Shown here: positions 45,563 to 56,594 of the stretch, piece after piece
How positions within the stretch are numbered: the stretch's first letter is position 1
Layout: every line of letters begins with the position of its first letter
NCBI GenBank assembly: GCA_028023455.1
Contig: JAQFVV010000318.1
Coordinates: 250,001 to 314,000 of the forward strand
Direction: 5' to 3'
Origin: Epiperipatus broadwayi
Taxonomy: Eukaryota > Onychophora > Udeonychophora > Euonychophora > Peripatidae
Length of the DNA stretch: 64,000 nt
The notes under the pieces: generated by a model
What the model saw: only the letters and a program-made list of their open reading frames with translations
Told to the model about the DNA's origin: nothing
The model's database searches: none
Made by a program: the position numbers and the translations under genes

Positions 45563-45717
45563 TGAGCAAAATGAAAGAGGTAGTTAATTCTGACTCCTTT
45601 TGCGTTTATGTAAAAATATTTTACACTTGTTTCGGCGGTTTTGGTAAAGACACCATCTATTGATCATAAATAACAAGTGATAGCAGGTTACGTGACTAAC
45701 TTGTTTTTATTTTTCAT

Positions 45718-45738
45718 ATATATATATATATATATATA
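45718..45738. repeat. (TA)n tract at the right end of the array
   Basis: About ten TA units. A similar tract (43,688-43,704) sits at the left end. Confidence 0.9.
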
Positions 45739-45809
45739 AGAGTGACAAAAGTATTGTAGCTTACAATAAAGTAAACATTATATATTATATTATAGTCAAA
45801 ACTTATAAA

Positions 45810-46090
45810 TAGATCATGAACTATTACCCAATCAATATGTTCTTTGATTTTCTAGATGTGATACTAATAGAATACACTATTGTAAAATCACATCTTTATT
45901 GAATTGGATATGTAAAATGCATGAACAATATATAATTTTAAATGTGAACTTGAGAATGATTTTCATGAAAGAGGTAAGCCCTGTTTACATTATGATGATT
46001 ATTTCAGATTGTTTCCATTGAAAAGATATGTCAGAGAACAGAATACATTAGAGAACTACAATTACTCATGGTGTTGAAATATTTTAGAAA
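45810..46090 (+). pseudogene. LINE relic, C-terminal tail (second copy)
   Basis: Matches 34,335-34,590 in order: ATCAATATGTTCTT, GATGTGATAC, AAATCACATCTT.ATT, TTGGA.ATGTAAAATG, TTTCA...AGAGGTAA and GAGA.CTACAATTA. It carries no RT core. Same family as the relic at 33,400. Confidence 0.7.
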
Positions 46091-46094
46091 GAAA

Positions 46095-47775
46095 ACTCAA
46101 TATATCTTATATTTCTCTTCTTACTCATTTGTAATTCAATAGATAATGACAGTCAATATTTTTAGAGCACGAGATTGATTTGGGGCACAATTTTGATCTA
46201 CTTAATATCAAAGTTGTTTGCACTGAGGGCAATGATCAAAAGAAAAAAATACGAAGAGACATGGTTTATCACATATAACACCCGTGCAATAAATAAAAAA
46301 CTCATGTATTGCATTAGCATGCAAATGATATATTTAAATTCACAAATTTGCATACTAATTAAACTATAAGTTATTTCTTCTACATACCTATCTTAGTGTT
46401 ATGAATATGACGAGCCTGGTCGAAAGCAGAGTTAAGTTGTAAATTGTAAAAATTATAATTTTATAATCTCTCCAGCATAGTAGACCTTCACTCTCCATTG
46501 AATTTAAAAACGAAATTTTTTTAGCAGAAGCTAAAAGGCAGTATTATAAATTACCATATAAGTGAAAAAATAAACAAGCATATTTTATATATGGAAATAT
46601 TTATAGTTTATAAATTGGTTTGTATAGTCTTCTGAAAAGAAGTTTTTAAAATCTCTTTTCCCTTTGAGTTGAAATTGCCATACTCATTTACAAGTGACTG
46701 ATGACATCAAGATGATACAAACCATTATCCTAATAAACAAAATCTATGTCCATAAATCTTCTGATGTGATAAGCCCAACAACATGTAATAATTAGCTATC
46801 GATTTTTTTTATCATTATCATCAGTAAAATTCTTTATGTAAAATAATTATTAAAATCAATGATGATTCTTTCTAATACAGGTCTTTAATAAATGTTTTTC
46901 CTTTCCACTCTTAGGCTTTGATATTTAACGCTTATTTTACATTCACTTTTACTGATATTTGTAAGCTTTTATTCTTCATAGCATAATGAAAATCTGCCAG
47001 TGTATAATTTAGGATTATAATTGGTTAATTGTATCTTTAAAAAAATGATTCAAGTTACAAGCATGCTGATGATTTTTCTTTCAGGCAATTAATCTATACA
47101 CGTTTTAACTAGACATATTCAGAAAATGAGTATCTAAATATTATTAAGTAGAGGTAAGGTCCACAGATTACTTAGGATTGATCAGATAAGTATTAATTGT
47201 CAAAAATATGATGAGAACTTCATCACTGGCAAAATAAAGTATCATGCTCTTATGGATATTGAATTCATTTTATCTCTTTTTAACAAGTAGATTTATTTTT
47301 AAAAATTTTCAAATGTGCAGACATGTAATGAAAACTATATTTGTGGCTTGCAATTAGTGAGAACACATTTCAGAAATAAGCAGTAACTTATTACATATAA
47401 AATTTCTTTTTCATTATATACTTTAATGTAGTGATAAAATGATGAACTTAAAAAAAATTAAACATTTCTGAATTTAAGTTATCTTGATGCTCTCAAGAAG
47501 CCACTATTCAATGATTTTATTATAAAATATGATTTATTTATCACCTACTGAGCATAATTTTTATCATTTACTGAGATATGTAGTAAGTTTCACTTATAAA
47601 GAGAGATTATAACTTTTTTTTAATCTTAACTTTATTTTTATTTAACTTTCTTATTAATCAAAAAAAAAAAAAAAAAACAGATTTATTCAACTATGTTTAC
47701 AATAAAAGAAAAAAATTATAAAATAACATTAAATTTGGCAATACATTTATAAACCATTAAATTATTTAATGTCCA
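46095..47775. other. AT-rich spacer, no gene seen
   Basis: No recognised coding similarity. An 18-base A run lies at about 47,660. Confidence 0.5.
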
Positions 47776-47778
47776 ATA

Positions 47779-48800
47779 TTAATAAGATTCCATGTGGAAT
47801 TTACTATAAAGTGAGGAGCTAACATCTTTGATATCTTTTAATTTTTGTAAAAAAATTAATATTGGATCAGGTATAACTGACTTGAAGATTAGGAAGCATC
47901 TGACAAACCATAGACAGAAAGTGATGAAAGTTGCACTTCTTGTAATTGCAAAATCCCCATAAGCAAAACCTTCTACAGCCCTGAAGAGAAGAACAATTGT
48001 TGAAAATGTGAAATATGGTATCATCCTCCCTACGGCAGAGTGAGCAAACAGGGTCCAAAGATGAAAAATCTCTATACATCACAAGAAAGTGGCTTGTTGG
48101 AAGGGCATTGAGATTTAGCTTTAAAAGAAAATCCAAATATTTTGGCTATAGATTACATCTTTTATATTTCTTTATATGGCAAAGTTTGTACAGGTGAGAA
48201 TGTTATGATCTGGGATAATTGTTGAAAAAAAAAGAAGATAGGCATCCCAATAACGAAATTTCGTTGGTTTTATTTGAGTTAAAGGTGTGAGAATTTTTGC
48301 AATGTCAATTAAGACTTGTGTCAGCCAACCATCATTAATTGGAGGTGGAGTATCCATAGGATGAATAGATAGAAAAGGTGAGTCATCAGGAAAAATCCCA
48401 TTAAGTCTTGTAATGAGGTTATTTGATTTCTGTAGACAAAGAATCTGAAGTGAATGCAGTGAAAAGCCATTAAGACTTGTTGGTCTCTGCACTCTTCTTA
48501 AGCTAATAGCAACAGTTTTACCCTTCCACATTAATCTAGAGCAAAGAGAGCTTATATTCTGGATAAATTTTGATGAGAATTTAATGAACGGCATGTAGTA
48601 AGCAATTCTGGGGAACAGTAACATGTTGAGAAGGGCTGCTTTTGCAAATAATGATATATAAACTTTTGAAAGTGAATAAATTATTTTTCTTGCAGAATTT
48701 ATGATAGTGTCTTGTATTAATTTCCTCATTGTTGCATGAGAGAGACTCATTGGTAAGCCCAAAATTTTTTGAGGCATAGCTTTCTTATTTACTAACATCT
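47779..48800 (-). pseudogene. LINE ORF2 C-terminal region (L1/Tx1-like)
   Basis: A 208-codon minus frame (48,172-48,798) reads KAMPQKILGLPMSLSHATMR at its start, then AKAALLNMLLFPRIAYYMPF, LCSRLMWKGKT and RVQRPTSLNGFSLHSLQIL. This is the post-palm thumb region of L1/Tx1-type ORF2 ('LP.LLY.....F..W.GK..R......P...GG..L.....'). After a frameshift, frame 47,867-48,136 contains CSLCRREDDTIFHIFNNC, the C-terminal C-x2-C...H-x4-C zinc-finger-like motif of these proteins. RT and endonuclease are absent: a stop lies just before the frame at 48,800, typical of 5' truncation. The clade is tentative. Confidence 0.75.
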
Positions 48801-48829
48801 ATATTAATGATCTTCATATTTTTGAATGA

Positions 48830-49835
48830 TTCTAGAATAGGTGATTAATTCCATATATCATAATAATTGAATTTAATTAATATACTGTTTCAAAACAATT
48901 GCACTAATTGAATATTATAACACAATATCAGAAATACTATGAATTACTGAGAAATTCCAAATCAATACCAAAAAGTTAGCATTTATCTATTTAGGAATGA
49001 AACTTAAGAGAAGCAGGTTAATTAATGGTCATGCAATATAAAAAAATACTGATAAACAAGTTGTGGATTGTTTAAAAGCATGTTATAAAAATTTTGATAA
49101 ACAAATAGAGTTCCTTTATTTTCAATGCATAGTGAAGCATTCTCATTTACCCTAAAATAGATACAGTTCCTGGACTCAGTTCGATTACATGATTTTGATA
49201 TGTCAGATTGTATTGTAGCAGTCGATCATAGCCCAAGATCAAGCTTCACTGTTCTGCCCACTTAACCCATGTTTCATCCTGTTTTTTTATCACGTGTATA
49301 TAAACTATACATATATTTCTGAGAAGCGTCTATAAAATTTATAAATATTAACTTTTATGGATGCAACTCAAATATATACATATATTAATGGAGCTTTTAT
49401 ATATATAAAAGCACAAACAAATCTTGTAAATAATTTTGAATTTTTTTCTTAACTATATTTTATTTACTTTATAAATATTTTTTTCATATAATTACACAAA
49501 TATTCAAGATGCAGTCATTAACTGTCCTAGGGTAATTAAAGGGGTGGGAACTTTAAGGAATTTTTAAATTAAAGTTAATGAAAGTAAAATTTAAAACAAA
49601 GCTAATTGATTTCAGTTAGCTGTTAACATTTTTATAAAGTCTATTTCCAATCTGGAAATTGATTTGAATTTATTTTTGGCCAGTTATCTAACAATTGCAT
49701 CTCCACTAACAATACAGAAAATATTTCTGTAAATTAAAGATTGATTAAGAGTTAAGAAGTTTAATTAAAAACATTCTTTGAATAATTCAAAGTTTATATA
49801 ATAGGGCCAAAAATCTATTGTGTCAGAGTTTGGTC
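48830..49835. other. AT-rich spacer, no gene seen
   Basis: No supported feature. Confidence 0.5.
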
Positions 49836-49839
49836 AATC

Positions 49840-50045
49840 ATTGCTAGCTGACCTCATGTCTGTTTGATTTTTAAAAAGAGGGGCATAAGCCACATTCCCC
49901 TCGTCTTCAGCCTGACTCTTCACCATGCCGAGATGTAGCTCCTGCCGATCAAGAATGCCCATGCCATCAAATAATTCCACCTCCCACAGAAGATTCATCA
50001 GTATTTTATTCCATAGAATGCTGAGGTAACCAGCCCAAAGTCATT
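49840..50045 (-). other. GC-richer open segment, possible exon or repeat
   Basis: In the minus direction this stretch is open for roughly 60 codons (containing ELFDGMGILDRQELHLGMVK and EDEGNVAYAPLF) and is preceded by CTCAG, a possible splice acceptor. Composition is markedly less AT-rich than its surroundings. I recognise no domain; it could be a host exon, a SINE or a LINE 5' piece. Confidence 0.25.
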
Positions 50046-50830
50046 ATAATCATATTACCTAAATCCTAACTTGTAAACTTTTTAAAATTAATGTTTTCTG
50101 TATATTTTGAATCTCTTTTAACTTGCTCATTGGCAAGTATGATAATTATTTCCTTGGTATCGATTCTCTATAACATAAACTAATCTTATAAAATATTTCA
50201 TCCAACTCATGCTTCTTATTTTTTTCATAATTTAGTGCAGTTATGATTTAATTTTAATGATATTTTTATATTTTCACTTAATTTTGTTTGTAAATGCTAA
50301 TCAAACCCGGTCTTACGAACTTTTATATCCCACTGTGGAATAGATGGGGGGGGGGGGATAATGAGTTATTATTTATATCTAAATAGTTCATAAGATTGAG
50401 TTTGAATTTTAAATGAATACATGCTTTTAAAAAAATATTTGATCAGAAATTTATACAAATGTATAAATACTTTCAATCTGGGGTGGATATTGATGTCCGT
50501 TAATTTTGTTAATTTCTTTATTAATCATCATCACCAAAAGGCTGGCAACTTAAATCTATTTTGTTATTCGCACTTTTAAGTGTGTGAATTTTAGTTTTTT
50601 TATATATGTTAAACAAAATATTGATTCAAGAAGGGGGAGCAATGTACACTTCATTAATTGTAGTTTTCACTATTGATAAATGACTTTATCTTACATGGGT
50701 CATTATTTTTGCATGTCATTACGTATTTGTTAAACCATTTAAGGCTTTATTTTAATATTTAAACTCAATTATTTCATATTCTTATAAAAGTGTTGTTAGC
50801 ATAAGCCACTCTTATATTATTAAGCTTTAT

Positions 50831-51110
50831 CTAGAGATGTGCGGCGGAATGCCAGAGTTGTCTCATCTTTGTTTCAGGTTGTAAATAGGGTGATGAATGT
50901 CCCTGGACCATATATATATATATTCGCATAACAAGAGTAATGCATGGGATAATTTCGGCAAAGTTCAGCCCATTGCACTCCATATGAGAACCTTTTGTCA
51001 ACCAATTCCACAAAATGTGGGGTGGCAAGTCGGCTAGACTGTTTTCTTCCATAATATGATAAAGCACCTCAAAATATTGGATCTGCAAATATTGCACTAT
51101 TATGCTAACA
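50831..51110 (-). other. Unrecognised 88-codon frame, possible exon
   Basis: The minus frame 50,831-51,097 includes LADLPPHILWNWLTKGSHME and LNFAEIIPCITLVMR, of balanced amino-acid make-up unlike the lysine/asparagine-rich chance frames nearby. TTTGCAG immediately upstream (about 51,085) is a good splice-acceptor match. A TA microsatellite inside the frame argues that its C-terminal third is not coding. No function assigned. Confidence 0.3.
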
Positions 51111-51114
51111 CTGC

Positions 51115-53685
51115 AATTTCTTATAGTTCATTTTTCTTTTAGCCGGTTTGACAAAATAAATCATAATGATATGCGATAATGAAACATTTTTCTCTTTAAA
51201 TATTTTTTGTTTGAGTTTTAGATCCAACTTCTCATGAAGCTGCCCTCCCCTCTATTGAAATAAGCCATTCCCCGTATTGATAGAGTTTTGTAATATTTGA
51301 TAGTTAAATGTCGAAAATGTTCAATAAATAAATGTTGTTAGTATATCCTGATCAAAATGTATCCTTCTTTTAATTGTTGTAAATAAATTCTACAAATTAA
51401 AATATAGCTATGTATCAAATTCCAAGGGCATCCTACCAAAGTCTTTACAAACAGTGAAACTCTATTATCATATCTTTATAATGTTTTTTTTTTTTTAATG
51501 TATAACAGTCCACCAACTATCCAGTTAAATCTATTTTTGTAATATTAAATAAAATCCGATTTTTAAATATATATTATGTATTTAAATGCCACACTAAATT
51601 CATATATGTTTAAATAAAATAATTGTATCAAGATGTCAATCATTTGTAATCAAAAATAAAGTTTTAAATGCGTGAAGTTGAGTATATATAAAATCTTGAA
51701 TTTTTGTCAAAATAAATATTTATATTTTTAAACTTTAATCCAATTGTTCGAATCTCCTTAATCATATTTATATTTATGTATGTGTTCAACTTATATCTTG
51801 GCTTCAATCAATCTCTCATCATCATCATCAGCTGAGTTCTCATGCAAAACGATGTAGCACTGGGCCCAGAAATAATTAATTTATGTAGTATCACCATAGA
51901 TGTGTGTCCATAGTTTTATAGATTTGGGGAATGGGCAAATAGGTTAGAATTCATGATTGCTCCTGATCTGTGTATCTTGGGCATGATTGGATTTTGCTAA
52001 GATTCTAAGTCTTGTTGGATGGACATACATTTTCGACTGGTAAAGTATATATAATGAGAATTTCACCAATAACACACAGAATGGTATAAAGGTTTATATT
52101 ATATGAAAAATATGAAAATAATGTGTTTTCTTTTGGAAATGTAGAAAAATGCAGGAGCCTTTAATCATACTATGATGAAACTAAAATTATATCAGTAGTA
52201 AACATTGATTAAATATCTACACAAACTGCCATTAAAAATTTATGAAGTATAAAGAAGGAAAATTTCTTGATCAGTTAATTATTTAATGGCCTGAAGGAGA
52301 TTAGTTGCATCTTAATGTGAAAAATCATAAAAAGAAATTACTAATAGAAATATATTTTAGCAACAATTAATCAGTATGTCAATAGTAAGTCATCATTTCC
52401 AATTGCACCATATACTATGTTGAATGTGAATAAGTAGATTGCTGATCACATGATAATAAGAAATTAATGTTGTTTTTGTTAACATTTAATAATAATAAAT
52501 ATATTTATCACATGTATGTAAAATGTTTAGTATTTTCATTATACAAATTAGAACTTAGACATTGTTTTTAAATTAAGTAGTTTAAAAACTTGGTTATTCA
52601 TATCTAAATGAAAGCACACACATACATATTGTTTTATATGTCTGTTTTATGAGAAGTGTCACATTAATCTGTTATAACACACACATATATACACAAAAAT
52701 TATTAGATAGAACATTTTATCTATTTGTTATTGAGAAACTTGGATTTCATCATAAAATATTTCTCGTTCTATAATTAGCGCAAAGGTGAATAGGTTTGCA
52801 TAATAGCAAATTAATTTAAATATTATGATATAATTATATTTATTGCAAAAATGTTATCTTTGATTTATGATAATTGTTAAAACTATATTACGTTTATTTA
52901 AAAGCAATAAAATTATATTCTTTTTATTCTAAACCAATAAAATCAATTTTCATTATTTATCAATTTGAAAATAAAATATAATGCATAGACTGTCAAAAAA
53001 AAAGTTCTATAAATTAATTTTGTTCAAATTAAAAACTAATAATAATAAATTATTATCATTTAGTTTTATTTTCGTATAATAGTTTACGATTTAATACTTT
53101 TTTTTTAATATTAGTATTCCACATTTAAAAGATATAATTATCGAAATGAAAAAAAAAATGTAATTAACAAAATAGATTAGAGTTTTGAAAATTAATTTAG
53201 ACTATGATTGAATAAAACAATTCATATATAGTAAGATAGAAGTCTCATGTTAAATTTTTGTTTGTTTTTTTGCCATTATTAATTATAAGCATGTGACTAA
53301 ATATTTTTAATATTGAATAGAAAACCAAATGAATGGGCAAACAGTTATGAAGAAAAAAGATATATTATTTTATTGTTGCTAAAAAAGTCTTCTAATTCAT
53401 TCTTTTACTATTAAAAAATAAATTGTGCTTTGCACTATAACCGTTAACTATTGTATAACTGTTAGAAAAAACATAATTGTAAAATATTTTTTAACCTTAT
53501 TATTACTACTTATATTCTTAGGTTAAGATTGCGATAACTATAAATACCTAAGATATAATTGTAGATAATTTTGAATATGTTAAATATTTACGAGATTGAA
53601 GAGTTTTAAAGCTAGTAGTTAATATGACCCTTTTTCATTATTTATTTTATTTATATAGCGTATGGTGTCAGCACATCAAAATTCA
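51115..53685. other. AT-rich spacer, no gene seen
   Basis: No supported gene. A short TCATCATCATCA run occurs at about 51,817. Confidence 0.5.
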
Positions 53686-53689
53686 ACAC

Positions 53690-56590
53690 CAGCAGTAATA
53701 ATGCAATGTAATGGTGATCATAATTTCTTTATAATACAAATGGATAGTCATGTGATGGAAAATAGTAATAAAAGTAGAAAGCATAGTGTAATATGAAGAA
53801 TGAATGATAAGAAATGTTGGAAGAATATAAAATAAAAGTTGAAAAAAATATGAAAGAACTGGTTAAAGATGAATATAAAGACTGGTGTTGTGAAATAGAA
53901 AAAGTGGCAAATAGAGTTTTGGGTGAGAATATTTAGAAGAATAAAAGTAATAGAAGAGTGAGAGTTGGTAAAAGTGTAAAAGAAATGAAAAAAGCATACA
54001 GAGAATATAAGGGTGCTGTTAAGAATAAAGAAAGTGAAAATGTTAATGTTAAATGGTAAAAGTATTTTTTTTTTAAAAAGTGGCTAAAATAGATAATTAT
54101 ATAGGGAGAATGAAATTAAATAGTAAACTATTGGAGAATATTAATAAAAGTGGAAGAGATGGGAGTAAAAAAAAATTGGAAATACATTAAAAGAAGAATG
54201 TAGGGGATGGAGAAATAGTATTACTAGATGATAAGAGAATACTCTCTAGATAAGTATTAGAGACAATCTTAAATAAGTATGTAATGAATATAGAAAAGAG
54301 ATGTGAAGAACAGGGTGATAACAAACATAAAAGTATATAGTAATGACAATATTAAGTTTACAGAAAATAACAATGAGACAGAGAAGAAATTGAAAAGTGG
54401 AAAGGCAAGAGGTTTAGATGAATGGGCAGCAGAGATGACAATGAATTTAGAATATGACAAAATTAAATCTATTGCCATGTTTTAACAAGATGGTACAGAA
54501 GAGTTTTTTTGGATAGTTGGAGTAATAAAAGGGTAAGGCTATTATTTAAAGGAAAGGGTAAGGATCATAGAAAGTTAAGCAATTATAGACCGATAGTAGT
54601 AACATCAGTGTTATATAAAGTTTTTACATATTTGGTGACTGAAAGAGTCACAAAATGGATAGAATAATATAGTGGAAGAAATGCAATGAGTTTTTTGATT
54701 GGATAGGTGTATAGAATATAGTTTATTTATAGTTACAAAACTTATAGATATGAGTAAAAATACAGATAGACAGTTATATATGGTTTTCATAGATATACAG
54801 AAGGCACATAGTAGAGTAAATAGAAATAGATTATGGGCAAGTTTAGTAAATTTGTGAATGAATGGAGCTTTAGTGGATATTATTAAGAAATTGTATGAAA
54901 ATAATTACTATACATATCAATTAGGGAATATAAAATCAGTTAATGTTAAAAATGAGGTAAGACTAAGGCAAGGATGCCCTATATCACCTATTTTGTTTTT
55001 GTTGTATTTGAGAGAAATGACAAGAGCAATAGAAAGACTAGGAAGAGGGGTAGAGATACCATTAATAGGTGGCAAGAGAGTACATACATTGTGGCATCTT
55101 TTATTTGGATATGATATCTTCTTATGCACAGAAACTAGGGAAGATATGGAAATTATGCTGAAGACATGAGCAAACGGTGGATAAAGTGATGGGGATGAAA
55201 TTTAATCAAGAAAAATCAAAAGTAATGATGATTAATACTGGGGAAAGAGAAGAGAAAGAATTTTTACTGGGGGATGTAACATTAAATGTTATTAATAGAT
55301 ACAACTATTTAGGAATCATCTTAAATAATCAAAAAAATTGCTTGGATGAATGGGAGAAAAAATTATAAATGAAGCAAAGAAAAGAAAGGGATTGCAGTGT
55401 TTTCATATAATAAATATGATGTTGCTAGAATTGTATGGAAGGGAGTGGCAGTAGCAGGATTAACATATGGTAATGATGCATTATTTATTAATAAATTGGT
55501 GTTGGATTACTTATATAAGTAGGAAGAGATGTATCAGATGTAGATGTGTGGACAGCAAAAGAGGCAATTCAATGAGAAATGGGATGGTCAAATTTTTATG
55601 AGAGATGCAAAAAGCAAAAATGAAAATATTTGGTAGATTGCAATTTATGGATTATAACAGAATAGTCAAAATAGTATTTAACTGAGTTATGAATAAAGAA
55701 CAGGCAACAAGATAGATAAGAAAGATAGTACAGTATGAAGAAGATGTGGTATGAAGATGATTTAGATAAGGAATTTAAGTCAGTATACTTATACAGAAGG
55801 TAAGATGATTGTGTTAAAAGAATTGTTGAGTATTATAGTGGCAGGGAATGGGATAGAAGATAGATGCATTAATAAAAAAAACAGGGAGTTGGAGAGAGGG
55901 AGAGCTAGTATGGAGAATAAAAATAGTTTAAATATGTATAAAAGTAAACAGAATATTGGGTAAAGTTAATGTATGATAATAGCAAGGAAAATAATTTACT
56001 ATTTAAGGCTTAAACAGGATCTTTAGCAACAATGGAATATACACCTAAATGGAAAAATGTGAGTGATTTTTACGCAAGTTGTGTAAGGAAGGCATAAAAA
56101 ATATTAGGCATCTGTTAATTGAATAAATGCTTGCAAATAGAAATGTACAAATAATGAAGTTGTGGAAGAATAAATATAAACAAAGTGATTATACAGAAAG
56201 TGGGTTATTGGTTTTTATGCTGCATTTAGGAAAAGATAAGATGAATTTTGATATAAAAGCCATGGAGTTGACAAAGATTATGTTGTGCAAATGGATTGCA
56301 GGATAGAGAAGAATATGGGGAAAACAGGGTGTGGACTGGAAAGTGAAGGTAAGTTGGCAAACAGGTTTCTCTGGGAATAGTGCCTGGGAGATTCCTGACT
56401 CTGAAAAAAGAGAAGTCACAGTTCATCTCACCATATTGCATCACAGTTCTTAATTAATCAAGATCCAACCCCTCCAAATTATATATAGCAAAAAAGCCAA
56501 GGGCCTGGTAAATTGGTCTGTTCTTGTAAATATGTATTACAGTTTGTGGCTTTCACACACACAGTTTGGATATATATAAATAAATTCCTA
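53690..56590 (+). pseudogene. LINE family A/B, copy A (5'-truncated)
   Basis: Begins inside the endonuclease at CNGDHNFFII (matching CNSDHNFFII of the copy at 60.6-64.0 kb), so the 5' part is missing. Downstream pieces are the basic linker; LLFKGKGKDHRKLSNYRPIV (RT motif); FIDIQKAHSRVNR (first catalytic region); RLRQGCPISPILFLLYLREM; LLFGYDIFLC (55,098-55,127), where FADD has become FGYD; NQEKSKVMMINTG; and VINRYNYLGIIL. Open pieces are 54,858-55,169 and 55,177-55,368. Loss of the first catalytic Asp of the pair, plus frameshifts, show it is dead. The 3' end is placed near 56,590 where an AATAAATTCC lies after the last similarity; this end is approximate. Confidence 0.85.
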
Positions 56591-56594
56591 CTTA

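Larger units (their letters stand above)
43705..45717 (+). repeat. Hammerhead repeat family 1: 419-bp inverted and tandem array
   Basis: About 1.3 minus-oriented units (43,705-44,245) are joined to about 3.5 plus-oriented units (44,246-45,717). Successive CTCTATCC landmarks at 44,252, 44,671, 45,090 and 45,509 give a period of exactly 419. Units differ at very few positions. The junction at 44,243-44,246 has TTTC microhomology and falls inside the hammerhead. Both outer ends meet CATATATA... tracts of about 20 bp, so the array may be flanked by a (TA)n target duplication. The G+C is higher than the surroundings. No coding frame. It starts 47 bp beyond the Penelope right arm. Confidence 0.92.

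Noticed and set aside
46685-46725. CTGATGA followed by CATC..GATG, hammerhead-like
   Set aside because: GAAA is missing after the stem and no NUH triplet or stem I pairing follows.
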